Below, in pieces: positions 8,150 through 17,349 of a stretch of DNA of 28,445 nt; the first letter of the stretch is position 1; every line of letters starts with the position of its first letter. Position numbers and translations under genes: made by a program. A model generated the notes under the pieces. It was given only the letters and a program-made list of their open reading frames with translations. It made no database searches and was not told the origin of the DNA. The DNA is from Syntrophaceae bacterium UBA6112 (lineage in GTDB: Bacteria; Desulfobacterota; Syntrophia; Syntrophales; UBA5619), in assembly GCA_002423465.1 (NCBI GenBank), contig DIWG01000012.1, forward strand, positions 49,351-77,795. Direction: 5' to 3'.

Positions 8150-8186
8150 GGTCCCTTTCTCTTCTATTCTTTGCACTGCGACATTC

Positions 8187-8639
8187 TCAGCGTTTCTCCC
8201 GAATCCGTTGGGCGGGATTGGACGGGTCTCCGCATTGCCCTCGGGAATCGCAAGCCGACACCCGATATGAATAGAAATTGCCCCCCTTGACGTTCATATC
8301 GATGTAATGGAACCCCATTTGCCCCTCGCGTTCGAGCCGATCATCGCCGACCTTCAGCATAATGATCGGCCGGTAGTCTTGAGGGCATCCAGGACACGCC
8401 TTGTCTGCAACCGTTTCACTCCGGAGAATCCGGAAGGCATCTATCCGCGCGTCCGCTCCGGGCAACGACCAGCGGAGGAGCATCCCCTCGGGAACCGAAT
8501 CGACGCTGAGATCCGTGCTTCCCGGAGGTAATTTCACTTGTGATGGGATGGGATCGCCCCTTTTCCCACATCCCGGAGATATCAGGACCACGATCAGAAG
8601 CCCGATAAGCAGTGCTCGCAGAAAACATCTGTTTTTCAT
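8187..8639 (-). CDS. predicted lipoprotein, LptM-like N-terminus with possible fibronectin-III-like domain
   Basis: This 150-residue protein begins with a basic residue cluster and a strongly hydrophobic helix, then a candidate lipidated cysteine at residue 24 (ISPGC), so it is probably exported and lipid-anchored. The lipobox is imperfect because Ser occupies the usual Leu position. The following CGKRGDP resembles the start of the short LptM/YifL lipoproteins that often sit beside lysA, but this protein is several times longer. The remainder (PEGMLLRW, YSYRVSACD) suggests a fibronectin-III-like beta sandwich. The ATG overlaps the argH stop as ATGA, with GAGG just upstream, so translation is probably coupled. 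The function is unknown. Confidence 0.78.
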   Translation of the reverse strand: MKNRCFLRALLIGLLIVVLISPGCGKRGDPIPSQVKLPPGSTDLSVDSVPEGMLLRWSLPGADARIDAFRILRSETVADKACPGCPQDYRPIIMLKVGDDRLEREGQMGFHYIDMNVKGGNFYSYRVSACDSRGQCGDPSNPAQRIREKR

Positions 8640-10012
8640 CGTCCCTCGATTTCCGCGATCCGTTTGCGAACCGTCTGCTCCGCCGTCCCGCCCGACCCTT
8701 GCCGGGCGTTGACCGACTGCCGAACCGTCAGACACTGGAACACATCTTTTTCGAAGCACTTGTAAAACCTCCTGAAATCCCGAAGGGTCAATCCGGTCAT
8801 TTCTTTACCGTTCCGGAGGCAGAACGAGACAATCCGCCCCACGATACCGTGGGCCTCTCGAAACGGCACCCCCCTCATCACAAGATACTCAGCCAAATCC
8901 GTTGCCGTGGCGAATCCTCCTCCTGCCCCCTCCTCCATCCTTTCCCGGTTGTAATGGAGACGGCCGATCATCGCCGTCAGAATTCCGAGAGAGGCCTGCA
9001 CGGTATCGACTGTGTCGAAGAGAGGCTCCTTGTCTTCCTGAAGGTCCCGGTTGTAGGTCATGGGCAAACCCTTCAGGATGGTCAGCAGCGCGATGAGGTT
9101 CCCGTAGACGCGCCCCGTCTTGCCCCGGATCAGCTCCGCCACGTCGGGGTTCTTCTTCTGGGGCATGATGCTGCTCCCCGTCGTGAAGGCGTCGGCGATC
9201 TCGACATATCCGAACTCGTCGGTGGACCAGAGGATCAGGTCTTCGCAGAAACGGCTCAAATGCATCATGATGAGCGATGCAGCGAAAATGAACTCCGCAA
9301 CGAAATCCCGGTCGGAAACCGTATCCATGCTGTTTGCGGTCACTTCGGGAAACCGGAGCAGCCGGGCGACATACTGACGGTCGATGGGAATCCCCGTCCC
9401 CGCAAGCGCCGCCGCACCGAGCGGCATCACGTTCACCCGCTTCAGGCAGTCCCGCAGGCGCGACTCATCCCGGTCGAGCATTTCCCGGAAGGCCAGAAGG
9501 TAGTGGGACAGCAGCACCGGCTGCGCCTTTTGCATGTGGGTGTAGCCGGGCAGGATCACGCCCATTTCCTTTTTGGCCAGATCGACGAACCCGGTCTTCA
9601 GAGCGCCGAGAAGTTCGCCCATCCGTCCGATCTCATCCCTCAGGTAGAGACGGATGTCGAGGGCGATTTGATCGTTGCGGCTTCGCCCCGTGTGGAGCTT
9701 CCCGCCGGTCTCGCCGATTCTGGCGTTGAGGGCCTTTTCGATGGCCATATGGATGTCTTCATCATCGGGATGGAAGGCAAATTTTCCCGCATCGATTTCG
9801 GCCAGGATCCCTCGGAGGCCTTTCAGGATCGCCCCGGCTTCAGCCTTTGTGATGACTCCCTGCTTTGCAAGCATCCGGGCATGCGCGATGCTTCCCTCGA
9901 TGTCGTAGCGATAGAGACGGCGGTCGTAGTGAATCGAGGCCGTAAAGGCTTCGACACCGCGATCTGTCGGTTCGCTGAATCGCCCGCCCCAGAGTTTTTC
10001 ATCTGTCTTCAT
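8636..10012 (-). CDS. argH: argininosuccinate lyase
   Basis: ArgH splits argininosuccinate into arginine and fumarate, the last step of arginine synthesis. The 458-residue protein belongs to the fumarase/aspartase superfamily, whose three conserved segments are visible: HTGRSRND (about 107-114), THMQKAQP (about 158-165) and the signature GSSIMPQKKNPD (about 279-290). N-terminal KLWGGRF is typical of ArgH. I chose the ATG at 10010-10012, four bases after the argG stop. An ATG at 10030 inside argG would add six residues and cannot be excluded. It overlaps the lipoprotein gene by four bases. Confidence 0.97.
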   Translation of the reverse strand: MKTDEKLWGGRFSEPTDRGVEAFTASIHYDRRLYRYDIEGSIAHARMLAKQGVITKAEAGAILKGLRGILAEIDAGKFAFHPDDEDIHMAIEKALNARIGETGGKLHTGRSRNDQIALDIRLYLRDEIGRMGELLGALKTGFVDLAKKEMGVILPGYTHMQKAQPVLLSHYLLAFREMLDRDESRLRDCLKRVNVMPLGAAALAGTGIPIDRQYVARLLRFPEVTANSMDTVSDRDFVAEFIFAASLIMMHLSRFCEDLILWSTDEFGYVEIADAFTTGSSIMPQKKNPDVAELIRGKTGRVYGNLIALLTILKGLPMTYNRDLQEDKEPLFDTVDTVQASLGILTAMIGRLHYNRERMEEGAGGGFATATDLAEYLVMRGVPFREAHGIVGRIVSFCLRNGKEMTGLTLRDFRRFYKCFEKDVFQCLTVRQSVNARQGSGGTAEQTVRKRIAEIEGR

Positions 10013-10016
10013 CTTC

Positions 10017-11228
10017 TTATCCCCGGGCATTCATCATCGCCAGAATCCGGAGGCGCAGCGCATTCAAACGGATGAATCCGGTCGCGTCCTTCTGATCGTA
10101 TACCCGATCCTTCTCGAACGTCGCGAAATCTTCGCTGTAGAGGGAGAACGGGGATTTTCTCCCGACGACGATACAGTTCCCCTTGTAGAGCTTCAAACGC
10201 GCGGTCCCGGTCACACGCTCCTGGGTATCATCGATGAACCGCTGGAGGACCTCCATCTCCGGAGCATACCAGAAGCCGTTGTAAACGAGCTGCGCGTACT
10301 TGGGGATCATTGAATCCCTCATCAGCATCACCTCGCGGTCCATCGTGATCGATTCGACGGCCCGATGGGCGGCCCAGAGTGCGGTTCCACCCGGCGTCTC
10401 GTATACCCCGCGCGACTTCATCCCGACGAAACGATTCTCAACCATGTCCATGCGGCCGATCCCGTTCGCCCCGGCGATCCCGTTGATGTGATCGAGCAAT
10501 GCCGCCGGGCTCATGGATGCGCCGTCCACCGAGACGGGGTTCCCCTTCTCAAAACCGACCTCCATATAGGTTGGTTTGTCCGGCGCCATCTCCGGGGAAA
10601 TCGTGAGGACAAACATCTCCTCTCTTGGCTCCGCCCAAGGGTCCTCGAGAATTCCTCCCTCATGGGAAATGTGGAGAAGGTTCCGGTCGCTGCTGTATGG
10701 TTTCTCCCGCGTCAGTGGAAGTGGAATCCCGTACTTCTCCGCGTAATCGATCATCGAAACGCGCGAATCGAACGTCCAGTGTTCGTCCTTCCAGGCTGAG
10801 ATGATCCGGATCTCCGGATTAAGGGCCATGTAGGTCAGCTCAAACCGGACCTGGTCGTTTCCCTTCCCTGTAGCCCCATGGCAGACGGCATCGGCGCCTT
10901 CCAGCTTCGCAATCTCGAGTTGCCGCTTGGCAATCAGCGGTCTCGCGAGCGAAGTCCCCAGAAGATAGGTCCCCTCGTAGATCGCATTGGCCCGGAGGGC
11001 TGGAAAAACAAAGTCGCGGACGAATTCCTCCCGGAGGTCGTCGATGTAAATCTTCACTGCCCCCGTGCGGATTGCCTTTTCCCGGAGTCCCGACAGCTCC
11101 TCTTTTTGGCCGACATCGGCGGCAAAGCAGATCACCTCGCACCCATAGGTCTCAATCAGCCACCTTACAATGACCGATGTATCCAGTCCTCCCGAATAGG
11201 CGAGAACCACCTTCTTCACTTCATTCAC
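10017..11228 (-). CDS. argG: argininosuccinate synthase
   Basis: ArgG joins citrulline and aspartate with ATP hydrolysis to AMP and pyrophosphate. The 403-residue length is standard. The N-terminal AYSGGLDTS is the PP-loop ATP-pyrophosphatase motif (about 10-18); CHGATGKGNDQVRFE is the second hallmark segment. Translation starts at a GTG (11226-11228) with AAGGAGGAG upstream at good spacing; no in-frame ATG precedes the PP loop. It lies 13 nt after argF and four bases before argH. Confidence 0.97.
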   Translation of the reverse strand: MNEVKKVVLAYSGGLDTSVIVRWLIETYGCEVICFAADVGQKEELSGLREKAIRTGAVKIYIDDLREEFVRDFVFPALRANAIYEGTYLLGTSLARPLIAKRQLEIAKLEGADAVCHGATGKGNDQVRFELTYMALNPEIRIISAWKDEHWTFDSRVSMIDYAEKYGIPLPLTREKPYSSDRNLLHISHEGGILEDPWAEPREEMFVLTISPEMAPDKPTYMEVGFEKGNPVSVDGASMSPAALLDHINGIAGANGIGRMDMVENRFVGMKSRGVYETPGGTALWAAHRAVESITMDREVMLMRDSMIPKYAQLVYNGFWYAPEMEVLQRFIDDTQERVTGTARLKLYKGNCIVVGRKSPFSLYSEDFATFEKDRVYDQKDATGFIRLNALRLRILAMMNARG

Positions 11229-11241
11229 GATTGTCTCCTCC

Positions 11242-12153
11242 TTAGTGCATCAAAATTTCCATCACGGCCTTCTGGACATGGAGCCGGTTCTCCGCCTCGT
11301 CGATGACCACGGAACGGGGGCCGTCGATTACATCCGCCGTGATCTCTTCTCCCCGGTGGGCGGGCAGGCAGTGCATGACGATCACATCCTTTTTCGCCCG
11401 TTCAATCAGGGCTTGATTAACCTGGTAACCATCGAACTGTTTCATTTTTTTTTCGCGTTCGCTCTCCTGCCCCATGCTCACCCAGACATCCGTATAGATG
11501 ACGTCGGCCTCCCGAACGGCCTCCGCCGGATCCCGATGGAGAATGACCCCGGCGGATGCCTCGGCCATTCCCCGTTGCAGGATCCAATGATCTGGATCAT
11601 ACCCGTCGGGGCAAGCCAGGTCAAGATGAAACGGCAGTTTAGCGGCGGCGTTGATCCAGGAATTCGCCATATTGTTCCCGTCGCCGATGTAGGCGATTTT
11701 CAGCCCCTCGTAGGTCCCCCTTTTCTCGATGATCGTAAAGAGATCGCTCAGGAGCTGGCACGGGTGGAGGAGATCGGTCAGGCCGTTGATTACCGGAATC
11801 GTTGCATAGCGGGCAAATTCTTCGACAGATTCCTGGGAAAAGGTCCGGATCATGATTCCATTGAGATAACGGGACATGATCTGCGCGGTATCGGCGATGA
11901 TCTCCCCGCGGCCGAGCTGCGTATCCCGTCGGCTGAGAAACAGGGCGATCCCCCCCAACTGGAACATACCAACTTCAAAGGAGATTCGCGTCCTCGTCGA
12001 GGATTTATCGAAGATCATTCCCAGGGTCCGCCCCTTCAAAGGGGCATAATCCTTCCCCTCCCGGAGAAGCCGCTTCAGGCGGTGCGCCTTCTCGAAAATG
12101 GCTTCATAATCGTCCTGTTCCAAATCGTATTCGCTGAGAAGATCCTTTTTCAT
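11242..12153 (-). CDS. argF: ornithine carbamoyltransferase
   Basis: ArgF makes citrulline from ornithine and carbamoyl phosphate. The 303-residue protein has the carbamoyl-phosphate motif STRTR (about 52-56), HPCQ (about 130-133), and the ornithine-binding/catalytic HCLPAHRG (about 261-268). The last distinguishes it from aspartate carbamoyltransferase. The ATG overlaps the argD stop (ATGA) and has GGAGG four bases upstream, so expression should be coupled to argD. Confidence 0.97.
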   Translation of the reverse strand: MKKDLLSEYDLEQDDYEAIFEKAHRLKRLLREGKDYAPLKGRTLGMIFDKSSTRTRISFEVGMFQLGGIALFLSRRDTQLGRGEIIADTAQIMSRYLNGIMIRTFSQESVEEFARYATIPVINGLTDLLHPCQLLSDLFTIIEKRGTYEGLKIAYIGDGNNMANSWINAAAKLPFHLDLACPDGYDPDHWILQRGMAEASAGVILHRDPAEAVREADVIYTDVWVSMGQESEREKKMKQFDGYQVNQALIERAKKDVIVMHCLPAHRGEEITADVIDGPRSVVIDEAENRLHVQKAVMEILMH

Positions 12154-13340
12154 TTTTCCTCCAGAACCTCATCCAGGATCCCCACGGCCTTGTCAACATC
12201 CTGCTTCGTAAGAATCAGGGGCGGGACAAAACGCAGGACATTCCCGTTCGTGCAGTTGATGAGAAGCCCTTTTCCCATGCACTTCGAAACATACTCCGCC
12301 CCGGGAACAGTCAATTCGACGGCGAGGATCAGCCCCCGGCCGCGGACCTCTCGGATCCGGGGATGTTTTTCTTTTAAGGCTGCGAGCCGGGAGAGGAAAT
12401 ATTCCCCCACTTTCCGGCAGTTCTCGAGGATACCCTCTTCCAGGATGGTTTCCAGCGTGGCCATGGCGGCAGCGCACGCCAGAGGATTGCCGCCGAAGGT
12501 CGATCCATGGCTCCCCGGGACGAAAGCCGCGGCAATTTTTTCTTTCGCCAAAAGCGCCCCGATGGGAAAGCCGTTCCCCAGAGCCTTCGCCAGCGTGACC
12601 ATGTCCGGTATCACCTCGTCCCATTCGCAGGCAAATAGCGTCCCTGTCCGGCCGATCCCCGTCTGGACCTCGTCTGCGATCATGAGAAGTCCCTTTTCAT
12701 CGCAGATCCTGCGGATTCCCCGGAGATATCCTTGCGAGGGAATGACGACGCCGCTCTCCCCCAGGATCGGTTCAACCAGGACACCGCAGGTTTTCTCCGT
12801 TATGGCCGCCTCCAGCGCCGGAAGATCATTGTAAGGCACATACCGGAACCCTTCCGGAAGCGGAGCGAAACCGACATGAAATCTCTCCTGCGCCGTCGCC
12901 GTCACCGTCGCCAGCGTCCGGCCGTGAAAGGAGTCCTGCATCGTAATCAGCTCGTATTTTCCGGGCATGTGTTCAGAGGCGTATTTCCGAGCGAGCTTGA
13001 TCGCCGCCTCGTTAGCCTCCGCCCCGCTGTTGCAGAAGAACACCTTGTCAAACGGAGAATTTTCGATGAGAAGACGGGCCAGCATAATCTGCGGCGCGAT
13101 ATGGTATAGGTTCGATACGTGGAACAAATTCTCCGCCTGCTCCTTAAGCGCAGCGACAACGCCGGGATGGGCATGGCCGAGGGCGCAGACGGCAATTCCC
13201 GCAACGAGATCGAGATAGCAGCGGCCTTCGCTGTCCCAGACATGAACACCCAGCCCCCTTGTGAGGACTACGGGAAAACGCTTGTAGGTCGACATGATGT
13301 AACGATCCGACAGATCGATCCATTCGTTTGTGGTCATCAT
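12150..13340 (-). CDS. argD: acetylornithine aminotransferase
   Basis: ArgD is a class III PLP aminotransferase that interconverts acetylglutamate semialdehyde and acetylornithine; relatives also serve as succinyl-DAP aminotransferases in lysine synthesis, which may matter in this Arg/Lys array. With the start at 13338-13340 the protein is 396 residues. It shows SGAEANEAA (about 105-113), ADEVQTG (about 222-228) and the PLP lysine in TLAKALGNG (about 252). GAGGGA lies upstream of the tandem ATGs; longer in-frame starts (up to 13409) run into the intergenic sequence before argB's end and lack family similarity. It overlaps argF by four bases. Confidence 0.95.
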   Translation of the reverse strand: MMTTNEWIDLSDRYIMSTYKRFPVVLTRGLGVHVWDSEGRCYLDLVAGIAVCALGHAHPGVVAALKEQAENLFHVSNLYHIAPQIMLARLLIENSPFDKVFFCNSGAEANEAAIKLARKYASEHMPGKYELITMQDSFHGRTLATVTATAQERFHVGFAPLPEGFRYVPYNDLPALEAAITEKTCGVLVEPILGESGVVIPSQGYLRGIRRICDEKGLLMIADEVQTGIGRTGTLFACEWDEVIPDMVTLAKALGNGFPIGALLAKEKIAAAFVPGSHGSTFGGNPLACAAAMATLETILEEGILENCRKVGEYFLSRLAALKEKHPRIREVRGRGLILAVELTVPGAEYVSKCMGKGLLINCTNGNVLRFVPPLILTKQDVDKAVGILDEVLEEK

Positions 13341-13424
13341 TTCATTCCCTCGTTGCTTCGTCATGTAAAGATTTCGAATCCGTCCCCTGAAACGCAAATC
13401 TGTCCCCAAAATGGTCGGCGGCGC

Positions 13425-14315
13425 CTATAGCACCATCTCTGTCCCGATCCCGCGATCGGTGAACATTTCCAACAGGATTGTGTGTTTCAGACGACCATCC
13501 ACGATATGGGCCTTCTTCACCCCGGCCCTGAGCGCCTTAAGACAACACTTTACCTTGGGATACATCCCCCCCTCAATCGTCCCCTCATCGATCATGCGAC
13601 GGGCGGTCAGTTCATCCATCGTCTGGATCAGCTCCTTTTTGTTGTTGAGAACCCCCGGGACGTCGGTCAGAAGGATCAGCTTTTCCGCAGTGAGGGCGGC
13701 AGCCACCGAGCCGGCCACGAGATCGGCGTTGATGTTGTAGGTCTCTCCCCGGTCGCCGACCCCCGTCGGGGCGATGACCGGGATGACGCCGTCCGCCATC
13801 AGCGATATGATCAGGGCCGCGTTCACCTCCCTGACCTTTCCCACGAGGCCGATGTCGATGATCTCGGACGGCATGTCCCGGACCTTCTCTGCACTCAGAT
13901 AGTACTTCTCCGCCCGGATCAGGTTTGCATCCTTGCCGCTCAATCCCACCGCCATGCCGCCGTGCCGGTTAATCAGGCCGACGATCTCCTTGTTCACCTT
14001 CCCCACGAGGACCATTTCTACGATATCCATCGTCTCCTCGTCGGTGACCCGCATCCCCTGGACGAATTTCGATTCCTTCCCCAACTTTTTCAGCAGGCTG
14101 CCGATCTGTGGGCCGCCGCCATGGACGACGACGGGATTGATCCCGATATACTTCATCAAAACCACATCACGGGCGAAATTATCCTTCAACTCCCCATCCA
14201 CCATTGCATGACCGCCGTACTTGATCACAACGGTTTTGTTAAAAAAGCGGCGGATATAAGGAAGGGCCTCGACCAGAATCCCGGCCCGATCCATGGATTT
14301 CTTGATATCGTCCAT
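13425..14315 (-). CDS. argB: acetylglutamate kinase
   Basis: ArgB phosphorylates N-acetylglutamate, usually the arginine-feedback-controlled step where acetyl is recycled. The 296-residue protein shows the amino-acid kinase features VIKYGGHAM (about 30-38), VVHGGGPQIG and late NINADLVAG. The N-terminal helix preceding the kinase fold (MDDIKKSMDRAGILVEALPY) resembles that of arginine-sensitive hexameric enzymes, so arginine inhibition is likely but inferred. The ATG at 14313-14315 follows AAGGAGAAGACG. It starts 54 nt after hslU and is the first arginine gene in the array; no argC or argJ is present here. Confidence 0.96.
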   Translation of the reverse strand: MDDIKKSMDRAGILVEALPYIRRFFNKTVVIKYGGHAMVDGELKDNFARDVVLMKYIGINPVVVHGGGPQIGSLLKKLGKESKFVQGMRVTDEETMDIVEMVLVGKVNKEIVGLINRHGGMAVGLSGKDANLIRAEKYYLSAEKVRDMPSEIIDIGLVGKVREVNAALIISLMADGVIPVIAPTGVGDRGETYNINADLVAGSVAAALTAEKLILLTDVPGVLNNKKELIQTMDELTARRMIDEGTIEGGMYPKVKCCLKALRAGVKKAHIVDGRLKHTILLEMFTDRGIGTEMVL

Positions 14316-14369
14316 CGTCTTCTCCTTGTTTACGATTCAATCCCGGTCTGCTTCCCGCTGATTTTCCCG

Positions 14370-15752
14370 CTATAGGATATACCGGCTCAGATCGTCATCC
14401 TCGACAATTTCATCCAATTGGTCGGAGACATAATCGGCGTCGATCACCACCTCCTGACCCCGCATCTCCGGGGCGTCGAAGGAGATCTCGTCGAGAAGGC
14501 TCTCCATGATCGTATAGAGACGCCGCGCCCCGATGTTCTCCATCCGGTCGTTCACCAGCGTCGCCGTCTCCGCGATCGCCGCGATCGCATCTTCCGTAAA
14601 GGTGATCCGAACCCCTTCGGTTGCCATCATCTCGGTGTACTGTTTGACGAGGGCATTGTGGGGCTCCGTGAGGATCCGGATGAACTCATCCCTGCCCAGG
14701 GAGTTGAGTTCCACACGAATGGGAAAACGCCCCTGCAGCTCCGGAATCAGATCCGATGGTTTCGTCGCGGTAAACGCCCCGGCCGCGATGAACAGAATAT
14801 GGTCGGTTCGGACCATCCCGTGGCGGGTATTCACGGTCGACCCTTCAACAATGGGCAGGAGGTCCCGCTGAACTCCTTCCCGCGAGACGTCGGGGCCGTG
14901 CGTTCCATCCCCCCCCACGATCTTGTCAATCTCGTCGAGGAAAACGATCCCTGATTGTTCAACCCGCTCAATGGCCGTCTTCGTCACCTTGTCCATATCC
15001 ACGAGCCGCTGGGCTTCTTCTTCGGCCAGAATCTGCAGCGCCTCAGGCACTTTTACCCGCCGCTTTTTTTTCTTCTGCGGAAAAATGTTCCCCAGCATAT
15101 CCTTGACGTTGAGCCCCATATCCTCCATACCGGCGGACGAGAAGATTTCAACCATCGGCCCGCTCCGGACCTCGGTCGTCTCGATCTCGACGAATCGTCC
15201 GTCCAAACGTCCCTCCTGGAGAAGACGCCGAAGCTTCTCTCGGGTCGTATCCTGCTCGGGGACGTATTCCGCCTCGACTGTGGTCCCGTTTCCTGCGGTA
15301 ATCATGTCGGTCACCTTCTTCTCCGCCGGTTTCGGAGGGAGGAGAACGTCGAGGAGTCGGTCCTCCGCCAGTTCCGCGGCCTTCGCAAGGACGCTTCCCT
15401 GTTCCTCCGACTTGACCATCCCGATTGAAAGCTCCACGAGATCACGAACCATCGATTCGACGTCCCGCCCGACATAGCCAACTTCGGTGAATTTTGACGC
15501 CTCAACCTTGATGAAGGGGGAGTTGTCCAGTTTCGCGAGTCGCCGGGCGATCTCGGTCTTGCCGACACCGGTCGGTCCGATCATGATGATGTTCTTGGGG
15601 GAGATCTCCTCTCCCAGATCCTGCGAGACATTCTGGCGACGCCAGCGGTTTCGGAGCGCGATCGCAACAGCCCGTTTGGCCTCGTGTTGTCCGATAATAT
15701 ACTGATCCAGTTTTTCGACGATCTTTCTCGGTGTTAAATCATCCGGTGACAT
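14370..15752 (-). CDS. hslU: ATP-dependent protease ATPase subunit HslU
   Basis: HslU is the AAA+ unfoldase ring that feeds proteins to the HslV peptidase. The 460-residue protein contains the Walker A GPTGVGKT (about 59-66), the pore loop GYVG (about 92-95), an I-domain insertion with charged repeats (about 110-240), Walker B VFLDEID (about 270-276) and a C-terminal sensor domain ending in SRYIL, which resembles the HslU tail that docks into HslV. The ATG at 15750-15752 has AAAGGG upstream, two bases after the hslV stop, so the pair is coupled. Confidence 0.97.
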   Translation of the reverse strand: MSPDDLTPRKIVEKLDQYIIGQHEAKRAVAIALRNRWRRQNVSQDLGEEISPKNIIMIGPTGVGKTEIARRLAKLDNSPFIKVEASKFTEVGYVGRDVESMVRDLVELSIGMVKSEEQGSVLAKAAELAEDRLLDVLLPPKPAEKKVTDMITAGNGTTVEAEYVPEQDTTREKLRRLLQEGRLDGRFVEIETTEVRSGPMVEIFSSAGMEDMGLNVKDMLGNIFPQKKKKRRVKVPEALQILAEEEAQRLVDMDKVTKTAIERVEQSGIVFLDEIDKIVGGDGTHGPDVSREGVQRDLLPIVEGSTVNTRHGMVRTDHILFIAAGAFTATKPSDLIPELQGRFPIRVELNSLGRDEFIRILTEPHNALVKQYTEMMATEGVRITFTEDAIAAIAETATLVNDRMENIGARRLYTIMESLLDEISFDAPEMRGQEVVIDADYVSDQLDEIVEDDDLSRYIL

Positions 15753-15754
15753 GG

Positions 15755-16336
15755 CTACCCTTTTTCCTTATCCCTGAGCGGTTTGTCCGTCAGTTCATCT
15801 TCAAGGTCAATCTCTTCCACGGTAATGTGGTCGTTCGTATAGATGCAGATTTCTGAGGCAATCTTCACCGATTCCCGAGCGATCTCCGTCGCCGTGAGCT
15901 CGGAATAGCGGACCATCGCCCGGGCCGCCGCGAGGGCGTATGGTCCGCCCGAACCGATGGCCATGACGTTGTCGTCCGACTCGATCACGTCGCCGTTTCC
16001 GGAGATGATCAGAAACGACTCCCGGCTGACGGCTATCATCAGCGCCTCCAGATGGCGGAGAACCCGGTCGGTCCGCCAGTCCTTGGTCAACTCCACCGCT
16101 GCCCGGAGCAGGTTTCCCTTGTACTGTTCTAGCTTCTGATCGAAACGGTCAAAGAGGGTAAAGGCGTCGGCGGTCGCCCCGGCGAATCCGACAATCACCT
16201 GGTTGTGGTAAAGGCGCCGCACCTTCCTCGCCCCGTGTTTCATGACCGTCGTATCGAGCGTCACCTGGCCGTCCCCGGCTACGGTAACTTTCCCCCGGTG
16301 TCTGACGGCCAGAATGGTCGTTCCCCGGATATTCAT
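15755..16336 (-). CDS. hslV: ATP-dependent protease peptidase subunit HslV
   Basis: HslV is the proteasome-like N-terminal-threonine peptidase that forms the core of HslUV. From the ATG at 16334-16336 the protein is 193 residues. A five-residue leader (MNIRG) precedes TTILAVRH, so Thr6 would become the catalytic Thr1 after processing. The proteasome-fold motifs AGDGQVTL and GFAGATADAFTLF are present. A longer frame begins within xerC at 16381; I reject it because it places the threonine 21 residues in. It starts four bases after the xerC stop, giving the xerC-hslV-hslU order common in Proteobacteria and Firmicutes. Confidence 0.95.
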   Translation of the reverse strand: MNIRGTTILAVRHRGKVTVAGDGQVTLDTTVMKHGARKVRRLYHNQVIVGFAGATADAFTLFDRFDQKLEQYKGNLLRAAVELTKDWRTDRVLRHLEALMIAVSRESFLIISGNGDVIESDDNVMAIGSGGPYALAAARAMVRYSELTATEIARESVKIASEICIYTNDHITVEEIDLEDELTDKPLRDKEKG

Positions 16337-16340
16337 CTCT

Positions 16341-17273
16341 TTAAGTGTCCCTTCCTCCGGCCCGCGGGTGGGCACGGTCATAGATCTCCATCAGCCGGTT
16401 CACGCTGACCGATGTGTATTTCTGCGTCGTCGAAAGACTCTTGTGTCCGAGCATCTCCTGGATGGAACGCAGATCGGCGCCCGCATCCAGCAGATGGGTG
16501 GCGAAGGTGTGCCGCAACGCATGAGGGCTGATCTTCCGCCCGATCCCGCTTTCCCGGACCCGCTTTTCTACCACCCGCGCGACACCTCGCGGATTCATTC
16601 TTTTTCCCTTTGCGCTGAGGAAAAGGGCTTTCTCTCCGTCCTCATCGGTCCCTTTCTTCCGAAGCTCCGGTCTTTTCTGCAAGTAGGACTCGATTGCCTC
16701 CAGGGCCGGCGTCCCCACCGGGACGACCCGTTCCTTCCGCCCCTTTCCCCGGACCTTGACAAGTCCCTCCTGAAAACGAATATCATCGAAGTTGAGTCCC
16801 GTCAGTTCACTCAGGCGGATCCCCGCGGAATAGAAGAGTTCGATCATCGCCCGGTCCCGACACCCGGCCGCATCCTCTGCAAATTTCAATTGGAGGATCG
16901 CCAACATTTCATCGGCCGAGAGGACGACGGGGATGTATTTCTCACAGCGGGGAAGCTGTATGAGTTCCGCGGGGTTGATCGCAACAATCCCCTCCCGGAG
17001 GAGATACCGATAGAACGAACGCAACGAGGCAACCTTCCGGGAGACCGTCACCTTCCGGAGCTTCTCCCGGTAGAGAGAAGCCAGAAAGGAACGGATCACC
17101 TGCGGGTCTGTGGGGATCCCCCCCTCCGCTCCACCGAAAACATCCGGTGTATCCAGAAAGGATTGAAACTGTTTCAGATCGGTCAGATATCCCTCCCTGG
17201 TATGAGAAGAGAGATTTCTCTCAATCTGCAAATGCCTGCCAAAATGACCGATGGCCTGCTCTAAAAGACCCAT
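16341..17273 (-). CDS. xerC: tyrosine recombinase XerC
   Basis: XerC acts with XerD at dif sites to resolve chromosome dimers. The 310-residue protein has an N-terminal SAM-like core-binding domain (about 8-100) and a catalytic domain with the full residue set: Arg in GIRLSEL (about 153), Lys in RGKGRK (about 177), HALRH (His 251, Arg 254), GHKS (His 277) and the nucleophile in QKYTSV (Tyr 286). The ATG at 17271-17273 has TTGAGG six bases upstream; the longer frame to 17393 overlaps the previous gene. Its length and the hslVU neighbourhood favour a housekeeping XerC, distinct from the mobile integrase at 26975-28228. Confidence 0.93.
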   Translation of the reverse strand: MGLLEQAIGHFGRHLQIERNLSSHTREGYLTDLKQFQSFLDTPDVFGGAEGGIPTDPQVIRSFLASLYREKLRKVTVSRKVASLRSFYRYLLREGIVAINPAELIQLPRCEKYIPVVLSADEMLAILQLKFAEDAAGCRDRAMIELFYSAGIRLSELTGLNFDDIRFQEGLVKVRGKGRKERVVPVGTPALEAIESYLQKRPELRKKGTDEDGEKALFLSAKGKRMNPRGVARVVEKRVRESGIGRKISPHALRHTFATHLLDAGADLRSIQEMLGHKSLSTTQKYTSVSVNRLMEIYDRAHPRAGGRDT

Positions 17274-17349
17274 CTGACGCCTCAAGAAAAAAAGGGCCAC
17301 GAAAAGATCTTCCTGATCTTTCTTCCGCGGCGGATAATTCGATTCGTTG

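Noticed and set aside
8612..10075. 487-codon plus-strand open frame
   Set aside because: Antisense to argH; no family features and no credible ribosome site.
11245..12834. 529-codon plus-strand open frame
   Set aside because: It lies antisense to argF and argD, which have complete motifs. Its translation has no recognisable domain and is rich in His, Arg and Pro, as expected for the mirror of a GC-rich gene.
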